Below, piece after piece: positions 1-8,340 of a DNA stretch of 64,000 nt. Each line of letters starts with the position of its first letter. The first letter of the stretch is position 1. Both the position numbers and the translations under genes were made by a program. The DNA comes from Ahrensia marina (lineage in GTDB: Bacteria; Pseudomonadota; Alphaproteobacteria; Rhizobiales; Rhizobiaceae): NCBI RefSeq assembly GCF_001293565.1, contig NZ_JXMU01000016.1:35916-99915 (forward strand). Direction: 5' to 3'. The notes beneath the pieces are model-generated. The model was not told the DNA's origin. It saw only the letters and a program-made list of their open reading frames with translations, and did not search any database.

Positions 1-119
1 TGCCACTTGTATGACTCGTCGGTCCAATGCAGCCGAACAGTTGCATCCTTGATATGCTCAATATCGAGTGCGTCCCATGCGCGCGCTCCGGTGAAGTCTC
101 CAGCAACGATCTTTTTCAT
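1..119 (-). CDS. Cupin-domain protein, N-terminal part (cut by window edge)
   Basis: Reading leftward from an ATG at 117-119, the frame stays open to the window edge. It encodes about 39 residues starting MKKIVAGDFTGARAWDALD and continuing through a TVRLHWTDESYKW segment. That start resembles small cupin proteins in which this strand precedes the metal-binding histidine strand, but the cupin motifs themselves lie outside the window. The gene is divergent from the Lrp-type regulator at 219, which may control it. Function beyond cupin-like cannot be given. Confidence 0.55.
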   Translation of the reverse strand, partial: MKKIVAGDFTGARAWDALDIEHIKDATVRLHWTDESYKW

Positions 120-218
120 TTTTCTTCCTCTGCAAATATGCGCTAATATTGCCCCAACAGCGCGGCGCGGAAAACTTGCGATCCGACGTAATGAAATTGC
201 AAAACGCAGGAATTCACA

Positions 219-632
219 TTGGATCGGACCGATAAGAGAATATTGGGCTTGCTTGGCAAGAATGCGCGGATGAGCTTTGCGGCGCTCGGGCGCGAAATCG
301 GCTTGTCGCGTACAGCAGTTCAGGACCGCGTCAACAGACTTGAAACCACCGGTATTATCCGCAGCTACGATACAAATTTTTCCATACATGACGCAGGCAT
401 GATAAGCGCGCTTCTATTTATTAAAATTGCAGTGCGCCCTTGTGATCAGGCGCTGGAATGGCTCGCATCCTTGGAAGACGTTCATGAAGTGCTTTCGCTT
501 TCAGGGGAAATTGACGCTGTCGCCCGATGCGTCGTCGCTTCGACAAATGATTTAACCGCGCTGAATGACAAGATCGGAGCAAGCCAATTTATTGCAAGTT
601 CCACATCAAGCTTGGTCTTGGCCAGACGTTAG
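219..632 (+). CDS. Lrp/AsnC family transcriptional regulator
   Basis: A 137-residue protein with a winged helix-turn-helix at about residues 5-50 (KRILGLLGKNARMSFAALG, then LSRTAVQDRVNRLETTGII) and a C-terminal ligand-sensing RAM domain at about 65-135. Lrp/AsnC proteins are cytoplasmic DNA-binding regulators that respond to amino acids or related small molecules. The start is a TTG with AGGAA six bases upstream; no ATG gives the full first helix. It is slightly shorter than the usual 150 residues. Divergent from the cupin gene at 1-119, which is a plausible target. Effector unknown. Confidence 0.85.
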   Translation: MDRTDKRILGLLGKNARMSFAALGREIGLSRTAVQDRVNRLETTGIIRSYDTNFSIHDAGMISALLFIKIAVRPCDQALEWLASLEDVHEVLSLSGEIDAVARCVVASTNDLTALNDKIGASQFIASSTSSLVLARR

Positions 633-656
633 CGCTGGGCTGCCGAAGCTTTAAGC

Positions 657-1091
657 TCAATCATGCTTTTTGAATGTGCGTTTAGTTGAACGCTGACCTT
701 TCACCCGCATGGCAAGTTTGACGAGCCGCCTGAACGACTCGCATTCCATGTGAGAGGGCGCGGGACAGTCGGCCACATGGCGCAGTGTATCGCGTAACGC
801 AGACAATTTCTTGATCTGGGCATCCAGTTCATCAGCTTTTTGATGCAGCTCCGCGCGCGGCAATTCCGGTTTGCCTGTGCTGGAAAACATTTTTCCTATT
901 TCATCGAGTGAAAAGCCCGCAGACTTTCCCATGGAAATGAGAGCCAGTTGCAGCAGCACATCAGACGAAAACTGCCGCCGCAGCCCATGCCGCCCGATAG
1001 AAGATATCAGTCCTGTTTCATCATAATAACGCAAAGTCGATGGCGGAACTCCGGTGCTGGCAGACACTTCTCCAATATCCAAAATTTTCAT
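657..1091 (-). CDS. MerR family transcriptional regulator
   Basis: A 144-residue protein with the MerR helix-turn-helix at residues 4-70 (DIGEVSASTGVPPSTLRYYDE then GLISS), followed by a dimerisation helix at about 80-115. The C-terminal region has two cysteines in a C-x7-C arrangement (DCPAPSHMECESF), which in MerR relatives can bind metal or sense redox state; the signal here is unknown. The ATG at 1091 is chosen because the helix-turn-helix begins immediately after it; the longer frame to 1175 would run through the promoter. Divergent from the MFS gene at 1161, with a MerR-style promoter between them. Confidence 0.85.
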   Translation of the reverse strand: MKILDIGEVSASTGVPPSTLRYYDETGLISSIGRHGLRRQFSSDVLLQLALISMGKSAGFSLDEIGKMFSSTGKPELPRAELHQKADELDAQIKKLSALRDTLRHVADCPAPSHMECESFRRLVKLAMRVKGQRSTKRTFKKHD

Positions 1092-1093
1092 AC

Positions 1094-1124
1094 TTGACCT
1101 CAACTCAACTTGAATTCGTATCCT
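1094..1124 (+). promoter_or_regulatory. MerR-type promoter with 19-bp spacer for the MFS pump
   Basis: A -35 TTGACC at 1094-1099 and a -10 TATCCT at 1119-1124 are separated by 19 bp instead of 17. A partial dyad (TCAA...TTGA) lies in the spacer. An over-long spacer bridged by a MerR dimer is the hallmark of MerR-activated promoters. It points rightward to the MFS gene and its left edge touches the merR start codon. Confidence 0.6.
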
Positions 1125-1160
1125 GCTGCTTAGCACAAGAAATTGCAAAGGAAACGAGAG

Positions 1161-2417
1161 ATGGCAGACGAACAAATTACAGCATCAAAAGACACTGATT
1201 GGCCGTCTATTGTCACGCTTTCGCTTTCCATTCTCACGGCGTCGTTAGGAACAACGATTGCCAATGTCGCATTGCCGACATTAACGCAATATTTCGCGGC
1301 GCCATTCCACCAGATACAATGGATTGTTATCGGCTATCTTGTCGCCATGACCATTACAGTCGTGCTTGCCGGAAGATTGGGCGATCTGTTTGGCTTAAAA
1401 CGCATGCTTGTTCTGGGCATGGTTATCTTCTCCGGCGCGTCTTTGCTGTGCGCTCTAGCGCCCGATCTTTGGCTACTGGTTGGCGCCAGAATGTTGCAGG
1501 GCATTGGAGGCGCCTTCATGATGACCTTGACGGTCGCACTTATGAGCCAAATTGCCAGCACCTCAAGCATAGGCCGGGCCATGGGCTTGCTCGGAACGAT
1601 GCTGGCCGTCGGCACGGCACTGGGGCCGTTGCTTGGCGGCCTGCTTATCCAGACAACCGGTTGGCGGGCATTATTTCTTGTATTGCTGGGCCTCGGATTG
1701 TTGGCAACAATGATGACTATCTATTGCCTGCCTCCTCAAGAAGAGCGCAAAGACGGAAACACACCGGACAGAAAATCAAAATGGTTCGATCTACCGACAA
1801 CAGCCATCATGCGAAATCTTGCCAACATCGTTGCAAACGCGGCAGTTGCCGCGGTCATGATGACAACACTGGTTGTCGGCCCGTTTTACTTAGGGTTTTC
1901 GCTCGATCTATCAGAAGCGATTATCGGGCTGGTTATGGCCGTAGGTCCGGTCATTTCAATCTTTAGCGGCGTTCCATCAGGAAAACTGGTGGACGTGCTC
2001 GGCACGCAGTCCGTTCTGACAATTGGGCTGAGCACCTTGATTCTCGGATCGACAATCTTTGTCATTGTCCCCGACGGGCCCAACATCGCCTTTTATTGCC
2101 TCGCAATCGCAGTTCTGGCGGTCGGATACCAATTGTTCCAGGCCGCAAATAATACCGCTGTCATGGTGAATATGCCGCCTGATGAGCGCGGCACAGCTTC
2201 GGGATTATTAAACCTCTCGCGCAATATCGGATTAATCTTTGGCGCATCGGCTATGGGTGCAATATTTGCATTCGGTGTTGGCTCTGGTGCCATTGAAAAT
2301 GCAACGCAGCAACAAATCACTGATGGCTTGCAGTTAACCTTCGGGCTGGCCGCTGCAATGATAATCATGGCCTTTTGGATGGTATGCAGACAGCGATCGA
2401 GACAACAGGCTCATTAG
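1161..2417 (+). CDS. MFS transporter, drug-efflux-like
   Basis: A 418-residue inner-membrane protein of the major facilitator superfamily, probably a proton-driven exporter. Hydrophobic segments run throughout. The motif A region GRLGDLFGLKRML is at about residues 68-80 and a GARMLQGIGGA motif follows, as in drug:H+ antiporters. The central loop after TM6 is charged (about 195-215). Start at 1161 is supported by AAAGGAAACGAGAG just upstream; the frame could open at 1143 but without a ribosome site. It is divergent from a MerR regulator, suggesting inducible efflux of a toxic compound or metal-related ligand. Its last 4 bases overlap the convergent dehydrogenase. Substrate not predictable. Confidence 0.85.
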   Translation: MADEQITASKDTDWPSIVTLSLSILTASLGTTIANVALPTLTQYFAAPFHQIQWIVIGYLVAMTITVVLAGRLGDLFGLKRMLVLGMVIFSGASLLCALAPDLWLLVGARMLQGIGGAFMMTLTVALMSQIASTSSIGRAMGLLGTMLAVGTALGPLLGGLLIQTTGWRALFLVLLGLGLLATMMTIYCLPPQEERKDGNTPDRKSKWFDLPTTAIMRNLANIVANAAVAAVMMTTLVVGPFYLGFSLDLSEAIIGLVMAVGPVISIFSGVPSGKLVDVLGTQSVLTIGLSTLILGSTIFVIVPDGPNIAFYCLAIAVLAVGYQLFQAANNTAVMVNMPPDERGTASGLLNLSRNIGLIFGASAMGAIFAFGVGSGAIENATQQQITDGLQLTFGLAAAMIIMAFWMVCRQRSRQQAH

Positions 2418-3436
2418 GGCTGAAGTAAAATTTTGCCATTTGCGCCACCGCTTGCCATCAATTCCAGCGCATCGGCAGCGTTGGAAAGTTGGTAGGTTGC
2501 GGCGGTGAGAGTATCAAAATCAATTTTGCCTGATTCAATGAGTTTCACCGCTTCCTCAAACTCCTGATTGAACTGGAATGATCCCACCACAACAATCTCT
2601 TTGAGCATAATCAGATGTAATGCAACTTCTGCTTTTGATAATTGTATATTACTTAAAATCGATACGGTCCCTTTCTGCCGTATCGCGCGCAAAGCCATAT
2701 TGAATGCCGGAATCGCGCCGCTTGCTTCAATGACAACATCAAATTGACGGTCGATATCACATTCATCGAATTGGCCGACAACCAGAGCATTCTGAGCACC
2801 GGCTTTTACGCCGACATCGGCTGCCTCCTGCCTGATATCACTGCAAGTGACATTGGCTCCCCTTGCGGCCGCGCCCGCAATTGCCAGTAACCCCATGGGC
2901 CCGCAGCCGGTGATTAGAACCTTATCGCCTTTGGAAACACCTCCCTTGTTGAGCGCGTGCAAGGCACACGCCAAAGGCTCGGCAAATGTCAAATGGTTGG
3001 GATTGATCTCTTTGGCAACTGGGCGACATTGCGCAACAGGATGATCAAACTGTTCGCGGAAGAAACCGTCTAGATGCGGCACGGTGGTCGCAGAGCCGGG
3101 AAATTTCTTGGCCGTACAAAGATTGACTTCGCCGCGCTTGCAGGCCCCACACTGACCGCAATTCATGATCGGATTAAGAGCAACAAGCTGCCCTGTTTGT
3201 AAATCCGATCCATTGGCGTCCACCACATAGGCACAGGCTTCATGGCCCAGCGTAACCGGATTTTGCAGTTTGAAGCCGGCATTTGAAAAATGCTTGAAAT
3301 AATGAAGATCGGTTCCGCAAAGGCTGGCAGTTGCAAGCTTCAATCGCACGTGACCGTCCTCAATCGTCTCGGGCAGGCTCGCATTTTGAAGTTCAATCGT
3401 TTGAGCCGATGTAAGCTTTGTCGTCAGATAAGTCAT
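2414..3436 (-). CDS. Zinc-dependent medium-chain dehydrogenase, L-idonate 5-dehydrogenase-like
   Basis: A 340-residue MDR-superfamily alcohol/polyol dehydrogenase. Catalytic zinc ligands appear in CGTDLHYF (about residue 40) and GHEACAYV (about 65). The structural zinc cluster is CGQCGACKRGEVNLC (about 95-110) and the NAD(P) site is TGCGPMGLLAI (about 175). The closest remembered family is L-idonate 5-dehydrogenase (idonate to 5-ketogluconate), but sorbitol or other polyol dehydrogenases are alternatives. Last gene of a leftward operon with an SDR and a leaderless binding protein (5291 to 2414), which together suggest oxidation and reduction of a sugar acid. Confidence 0.8.
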   Translation of the reverse strand: MTYLTTKLTSAQTIELQNASLPETIEDGHVRLKLATASLCGTDLHYFKHFSNAGFKLQNPVTLGHEACAYVVDANGSDLQTGQLVALNPIMNCGQCGACKRGEVNLCTAKKFPGSATTVPHLDGFFREQFDHPVAQCRPVAKEINPNHLTFAEPLACALHALNKGGVSKGDKVLITGCGPMGLLAIAGAAARGANVTCSDIRQEAADVGVKAGAQNALVVGQFDECDIDRQFDVVIEASGAIPAFNMALRAIRQKGTVSILSNIQLSKAEVALHLIMLKEIVVVGSFQFNQEFEEAVKLIESGKIDFDTLTAATYQLSNAADALELMASGGANGKILLQP

Positions 3437-3445
3437 AAAGGGCTC

Positions 3446-4162
3446 CTAGAATCCAATTGCATAGCCGCCATCAACGGGAATATTGACGCCGTTAACATAG
3501 GCTGCCTGCGATGAGCCGAGAAAATAAACGGTGTTTGCGATGTCTTGCGGGGTTCCAAACTTGTGGGACGGAATACGCCCTTCTATTTTTTCCCGTCGCG
3601 CAGGATCTTTGGCCAGCACCGCGCGCGTCATATCCGTATCGATAAATCCCGGACTGACAGCATTGCAGCGAATGCCATATCGTGCGGCGTCCACTGCGAC
3701 GCTTCTCGTCAAACCAACCACTGCTGTTTTGGCTGTCACATAGGCGGCGGCAGAAGGAAGCGCCATCAGCCCGCCCATAGATGAGATATTAACGATGGCC
3801 CCGCCGGTATCCTTGTGTAGATCAACATAGCGCCCGCACGCTAAAAACATCGCATTCACATTGAGGGAAAGAACCTGATCAAGCTCTTCAGCTTTTACAT
3901 CCCACACCGGCTTTTTTAGATGCATACCGGCATTGTTGACGAGTACATCAATGACACCAACATCCTCATAGATTTTGTCGATATATGATGCATCCGTGTC
4001 AGCGCTCAAATCACACTGGTGAAAGACAACATCTTTATCCAGCGATCCGAGTTCTCCTTCACTACGGGCAACTACATGGACTTGATAACCTGCCTCTAAA
4101 AAGCGTTTGGTCTGAAACAAGCCCAGCCCTTTATTGCCTCCGGTGACTACTGCAATTGCCAT
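3446..4162 (-). CDS. Short-chain dehydrogenase/reductase (SDR)
   Basis: A 238-residue classical SDR with the cofactor motif TGGNKGLG (residues 7-14), NNAG at about 83, the SSM catalytic serine, YVTAK as Y-x3-K at about 147, and a C-terminal substrate loop ending DGGYAIGF. The start at 4162 is supported by GGGGGA eight bases upstream. A Met at 4180 is in frame but would overlap the preceding gene. It lies 1 bp after the leaderless binding protein and 9 bp before the zinc dehydrogenase, so the three are probably co-transcribed. Gluconate 5-dehydrogenase-like activity is possible given the neighbour, but the exact substrate is unknown. Confidence 0.82.
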   Translation of the reverse strand: MAIAVVTGGNKGLGLFQTKRFLEAGYQVHVVARSEGELGSLDKDVVFHQCDLSADTDASYIDKIYEDVGVIDVLVNNAGMHLKKPVWDVKAEELDQVLSLNVNAMFLACGRYVDLHKDTGGAIVNISSMGGLMALPSAAAYVTAKTAVVGLTRSVAVDAARYGIRCNAVSPGFIDTDMTRAVLAKDPARREKIEGRIPSHKFGTPQDIANTVYFLGSSQAAYVNGVNIPVDGGYAIGF

Positions 4163-4163
4163 A

Positions 4164-5291
4164 TTATTTTCCCCCAACATGGTGGCGATATGCTTTGTTC
4201 AAAGCATCCAGACACCAACTGTTTGATTTGTTCTTTTCAAAAAATACGGGCATGATCTCGCAAGCATCATCCACAAAGCCTAAGAACCAAGGATCACGCG
4301 GGCGCGTCCATGCATTATCAATTGTTGAAAATGCGCCTTTTAAAAAACCGCTATATTTCGGATCATTTTGCAGATTGAGCCATGTGTGGCGGTTCGCAGG
4401 TTGCCCTTCATTTTCGATGTAAACGCCCGACTGCACGTCTTGCGAGGAAATCCACTGGGCAAATTTGATAGCTTCCTCTGCGTGCGCGGTTTTCGAAGAC
4501 ACGCCAATGCCCGCACCGCCAAGAATGGCCCGCCGGGCCGAGGCTCCCAAGCTTACCGGCATATCAAAATAGCTGAGTTGCTTGTCTCTAAATCCGGGCC
4601 GTGCATAATTGATATAGCCGAACAGACAAGGCGAACAGGCGAACTCGTCTGTGGTGCTTAAAACCTCCATCACCTTGATAGGATTCCATTGGCTCGCTTC
4701 AGCGGGGCCTAAATTATAGAGCGCACGCATAATCGAAAGAGCATATTCGCCGTTATCATCAGAGACAAAATTGTCAGAGCTGTAGGGAAGCGCGACTTCT
4801 CCTTTTCCTGCCACCAGTGTCATCAGCATATCGAAGGCATCGACGGGAAGAAGCGGCGTCACAGCACGAAACTTTGCCGCGTCGTCTCTTAAAAAATCTT
4901 CCCAATAAATAGGCGTCGTTGCGCCCAAATCCGTGCGCCGGACAGCCATTTGGCAAGAAGCATCTATTGCATAGGACCAGCATTTGTCGTTCCAGAAATA
5001 GCTTTCGGCAGAACCACCCAAAGAAGCGCTTGCATCTTCACGCTTGGGAAGCGGGAGCAAAGAGCCCGTCTCTGATATTTGCCCCACATGCGGATGATCA
5101 AGAACAATGAAATCATTGGCTTCGGCAAGCGCTTCAATGGAAGCATCGGCAAATGCCTGAAGAGACCTTTTTGACCACTCGATTTCGACTGCCGTCAGTT
5201 CCGCATATTTTTCAGAAGCCGCGACAACACAATCATATCCGCGCGGATGATCCCAAGTTATCCCTTTAAGTTTAATGCTATGGCTCACCAT
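4164..5291 (-). CDS. Leaderless solute-binding-like protein, copy 1
   Basis: A 375-residue protein of the ABC solute-binding (family 1) fold, but with no signal peptide. It begins MVSHSIKLKGITWDHPRGYD and an in-frame stop lies four codons upstream, so a leader cannot be restored by choosing another start. GGGA precedes the ATG. Hallmarks shared with the paralog at 13236 are a TW-x2-PRGYD start, EW-x-KRSLQ-F at about 38-46, and a LDHPH/IDHPH segment at about 65. It heads a leftward operon with an SDR and an idonate-like dehydrogenase, and faces a TRAP transporter operon across a shared control region. No ABC permease is adjacent. Probably cytoplasmic; it may bind a metabolite or may have become an enzyme. 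Function unknown. Confidence 0.75.
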   Translation of the reverse strand: MVSHSIKLKGITWDHPRGYDCVVAASEKYAELTAVEIEWSKRSLQAFADASIEALAEANDFIVLDHPHVGQISETGSLLPLPKREDASASLGGSAESYFWNDKCWSYAIDASCQMAVRRTDLGATTPIYWEDFLRDDAAKFRAVTPLLPVDAFDMLMTLVAGKGEVALPYSSDNFVSDDNGEYALSIMRALYNLGPAEASQWNPIKVMEVLSTTDEFACSPCLFGYINYARPGFRDKQLSYFDMPVSLGASARRAILGGAGIGVSSKTAHAEEAIKFAQWISSQDVQSGVYIENEGQPANRHTWLNLQNDPKYSGFLKGAFSTIDNAWTRPRDPWFLGFVDDACEIMPVFFEKNKSNSWCLDALNKAYRHHVGGK

Positions 5292-5368
5292 AAATTCCCA
5301 TCATTTAGTCAGATTTTCCAGCCTGATGCGCGGCTGTTTTCATCATTTGCTCACTTGCTTTGATTTTC

Positions 5369-5393
5369 AAGTGTAAAAATAACTTTGAAATTT
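5369..5393. promoter_or_regulatory. Candidate IclR-regulon operator, site 1
   Basis: A 25-bp pseudo-palindrome, 8 of 12 pairs complementary, containing AAAAATAACTTTGAAAT. It matches the site at 24863 at 17 of 25 positions. It lies between the leaderless binding protein (leftward) and the TRAP operon (rightward). Confidence 0.45.
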
Positions 5394-5493
5394 GCAAGTA
5401 AAATGTTAGATACCGGCTCAGGCAAATTTGTCAAACATCAAAATTTGCAGACTTGTGAATGAAGAGAGCAAAACATCCATCGGGAGGAACACC

Positions 5494-6492
5494 ATGCTCA
5501 AAACAACCAGAAGAACTTTAGCCAAAGGCGTTTTGGCGGCCTTGTTTGCCGCATCAGCAAGCGCAACGGCACTGGCCGCCGATTATGAGATTCGGATTGG
5601 CCACGTAACATCGGATAAGGAGCCGGTGCATCAGGCAATCGAGCAGTTTTCCAAGAATGTCGAAGAAATGACTGACGGGCGCGTTACATTTCAAATTTTT
5701 CCGAACGCGCAACTTGGCAGCAATCCGGAAGTTTATGAGCAAATGCGTGCAGGCGCACCGATTATTACGGTTTCGGACCCGGGTTATCTGAGCGACTTTG
5801 TAGCGGATTTCGGCGTATTGGGCGGCCCTTACCTGATGGAAGACCCGCGCGATTTCTCCAAGCTGATCGCTTCCGATCTCTACGCGGACATGAAGGATAG
5901 TTTGCGCGCTGAATCGGATATCGAACTGCTGTCATTGAATTGGCTGTTCGGTTCACGTCATATGCTTTCTGACAAAGCCATCAGCAATCCGGAAGACATT
6001 GCCGGCATGACTTTCCGCACACCGCCAAATGCGATGTGGGTGGAAACCTTTGATGCAATGGGCGCACGCCCGACACAATTGGCTTGGGCAGAAGTATATT
6101 CAGGCTTGTCCGCCGGTGTTGTCGAAGGTGCTGAAGCACCGCTGCCATCTCTATATGGCGCAAAGCTTTATGAGGTGAAGAAAACCATCTCTCTGACCGG
6201 TCACTTCAAGGGCTTTACCGGCCTTGTCATCAACTCAGGTTACTTCAGTACATTGCCCGAAGATATCCAGAAAATTCTATCTGAACAGGCTATTGCCGCA
6301 GGAGAGTTCATGACAGATTTAATGCTAACATCGGAAGAAGAGTGGATTGAAAAACTGGAGGCTGAAGGCGTAACGTTCAATCGCGATGTCGATGTTGCCG
6401 CCTTTCAGGAGAAGACAGCCGAGGTTTATACCAAGTTCCCAGACTGGACACCCGGACTATATGATGAAGTCCGTGCCATTCTGGACAACTAA
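5494..6492 (+). CDS. TRAP transporter substrate-binding protein (DctP family)
   Basis: A 332-residue periplasmic binding protein of a tripartite ATP-independent transporter. A twin-arginine-like basic start (TTRRTLAKG) and a hydrophobic core ending in ALAADYEIRIG form a signal peptide of about 27 residues. The mature protein has the DctP landmarks FPNAQLGSNPEVYEQM and TFRTPPNAMWVETFDAMGA, including the arginine that normally salt-bridges the ligand carboxylate. A strong GGGAGGA precedes the ATG at 5494; the frame open from 5428 is rejected. Ligand is therefore likely an organic or sugar acid. Separated from the membrane genes by a hairpin. Confidence 0.92.
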   Translation: MLKTTRRTLAKGVLAALFAASASATALAADYEIRIGHVTSDKEPVHQAIEQFSKNVEEMTDGRVTFQIFPNAQLGSNPEVYEQMRAGAPIITVSDPGYLSDFVADFGVLGGPYLMEDPRDFSKLIASDLYADMKDSLRAESDIELLSLNWLFGSRHMLSDKAISNPEDIAGMTFRTPPNAMWVETFDAMGARPTQLAWAEVYSGLSAGVVEGAEAPLPSLYGAKLYEVKKTISLTGHFKGFTGLVINSGYFSTLPEDIQKILSEQAIAAGEFMTDLMLTSEEEWIEKLEAEGVTFNRDVDVAAFQEKTAEVYTKFPDWTPGLYDEVRAILDN

Positions 6493-6500
6493 ACGCTCAT

Positions 6501-6525
6501 AGCCCCTGCTGAACTGTCAGGGGCT
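6501..6525 (+). terminator. Hairpin between TRAP binding protein and permease genes
   Basis: AGCCCCTG at 6501-6508 pairs perfectly with CAGGGGCT at 6518-6525 around a 9-base loop, followed by GCTTTT. It lies inside the operon after the binding-protein gene, so it more likely acts as a partial terminator or 3' stabiliser than an operon end. Confidence 0.6.
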
Positions 6526-6548
6526 GCTTTTGGCTTGGGAGCAGCAGA

Positions 6549-7043
6549 ATGAAGTTACTGACACGCATATTTTTGACCGCAGAAGAATACATTGCCTATT
6601 GCGCAATGACCGTTCTTGTTTCTTCGGTGCTATGGGGAGTACTGACCCGTTATGTCACCGAAAAACCGGCCGTCTGGACGACAGAATTGTCCGGCATTGT
6701 GTTCACTTGGGTCGTTTGCTTGGGCGCTATGGCCGCTTTCAGGCGCAACCAGCACATACGTGTTACTTTACTCGTCGACGAACTGCCCCCGCTTGCCGGA
6801 AATATCGTACGCTTTATAGCCAATATTGCGATTTTGCTGTTTCTCCTCAGCGTCACATATTACAGCTATGAAATGATGCTCAAAGGAGCCTCGCGCCCCT
6901 CGCCCGTTTTACGGATTCCATTTTCTTATGTCTATTTGGCCTCGCTCATCGCATTTGGCGTAATGTCAATCACATGCCTTTTACAGATTCTGGGCTTTGC
7001 CAAAAACACGGATGACGGCCAAACTGTACAGGATGTGGTATGA
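6549..7043 (+). CDS. TRAP transporter small permease (DctQ family)
   Basis: A 164-residue integral membrane protein with four hydrophobic helices at about 15-40, 50-70, 85-110 and 125-150. It has the family features WTTELSGIVFTWVVCLGA and FRRNQHI after helix 2. DctQ proteins hold the large DctM permease to the binding protein. Its stop codon overlaps the start of the DctM gene by 4 bp, indicating translational coupling. Short, as usual for the family. Confidence 0.9.
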   Translation: MKLLTRIFLTAEEYIAYCAMTVLVSSVLWGVLTRYVTEKPAVWTTELSGIVFTWVVCLGAMAAFRRNQHIRVTLLVDELPPLAGNIVRFIANIAILLFLLSVTYYSYEMMLKGASRPSPVLRIPFSYVYLASLIAFGVMSITCLLQILGFAKNTDDGQTVQDVV

Positions 7044-8323
7044 TGGATCTATTACCGCTCATTGTGCTTTTTATTGCAATCGCTATCGGTGTGCCGGTTG
7101 CGCTTGCTATCGGCATGGCAGGAATGACATTTTTCATGTTTGCGGGTGCCATGCCGACTGAATTGTTTGTACAGCGCATGATCGCCGTTACACATTCATT
7201 TCCCCTGTTAGCAGTGCCCTTATTCGTCATGACAGGCGTTGTGATGAATTTCGCTGGCATCACTTCTCGCATGATGGCTTTTGCAGAATCGCTCACAGGA
7301 CATTGGATTGGCGGCTTGGCGCAGGTAAATGTCCTGCTCAGCACGCTACTGGGCGGTGTGGCAGGTTCAGCCAATGCCGATGCGGCCATGCAGGCAAAAG
7401 TCCTTGTTCCGGAGATGAACAAGCGCGGTTATGACACGGCCTTTTCATCAGCAGTAACAGCGTCATCAGCCATCATCAGTGTGATAATACCGCCTAGCAT
7501 CGGGCTCATTCTTTATGGCTTTATGAGCGATGTTTCCATAGGTCGCCTGTTTCTGGCCGGCATTGTACCGGGCATAGTCTTGTGTGTGTCAATGATGGCT
7601 TTGGTCGCCTTTATGGCCAAACGCCTGAACCTGAAACCAGCCCTTGATGTTAAAACAACTTGGGGCCAGCGGTTGGTCGCATTTCGCGGTGCAAGCCTAG
7701 CGCTCATGGTGCCGGTCGGCATTGTCGGCGGCATACGTTTCGGTTTTTTCACACCCACAGAAGCCGGCGCGATGGCCGTTGTGTTTTCAATCTTTGTCGG
7801 CATTCTTTATGGCGAATTGAAACCGCACCACTTCAAGCCGATTATGGAGCAAACCATTCAGGCGACCGCAATCGTTTTGCTGGTAATTTGCATGGCCAGC
7901 ACTTTCGGCTTCTTCATGACATGGGAGCGCATTCCGGTCATTGTCGCAGAAGCAATGTTGGCGCTGACGGAGAACCCTTTTCTGCTGCTGCTTATGATCA
8001 ATGTTCTTCTCATCATTGTCGGTATGTTCATTGAGGGCTCGGCATCGCTTATTTTGCTTACCCCCATTTTGGTGCCTGTCATTGCAAGCGTTGGCATTGA
8101 TCCGGTACATTTCGGTATTGTGATGGTTCTCAATCTGACTATTGCGGGCATCACACCGCCGCTTGGCACAATCATGTTTACCACATGTGCTGTGACGGGA
8201 ATTTCAATCGGTGCATTTGTCCGCGCAGCGCTTCCGTTCTACGCACTGCTGTTTACCATGCTATTGATATTGACCTTTATACCTGCCATTTCCTTATGGC
8301 TGCCAAACCTTCAATTTAACTAA
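7040..8323 (+). CDS. TRAP transporter large permease (DctM family)
   Basis: A 427-residue inner-membrane carrier with about 12 transmembrane segments. It catalyses sodium-coupled uptake of the substrate delivered by the DctP protein. Typical DctM stretches are PLFVMTGVVMNFAGI, GGVAGSANADAAMQAKVLVPEM (about 105-125), and IIPPSIGLILYG (about 150). ATG ATG at 7040 overlaps dctQ by 4 bp. The next gene, a crotonase, starts 17 bp after the stop, suggesting that the imported acid becomes a CoA thioester. Confidence 0.92.
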   Translation: MMDLLPLIVLFIAIAIGVPVALAIGMAGMTFFMFAGAMPTELFVQRMIAVTHSFPLLAVPLFVMTGVVMNFAGITSRMMAFAESLTGHWIGGLAQVNVLLSTLLGGVAGSANADAAMQAKVLVPEMNKRGYDTAFSSAVTASSAIISVIIPPSIGLILYGFMSDVSIGRLFLAGIVPGIVLCVSMMALVAFMAKRLNLKPALDVKTTWGQRLVAFRGASLALMVPVGIVGGIRFGFFTPTEAGAMAVVFSIFVGILYGELKPHHFKPIMEQTIQATAIVLLVICMASTFGFFMTWERIPVIVAEAMLALTENPFLLLLMINVLLIIVGMFIEGSASLILLTPILVPVIASVGIDPVHFGIVMVLNLTIAGITPPLGTIMFTTCAVTGISIGAFVRAALPFYALLFTMLLILTFIPAISLWLPNLQFN

Positions 8324-8340
8324 CTTGCCGCGGAGTTTAT

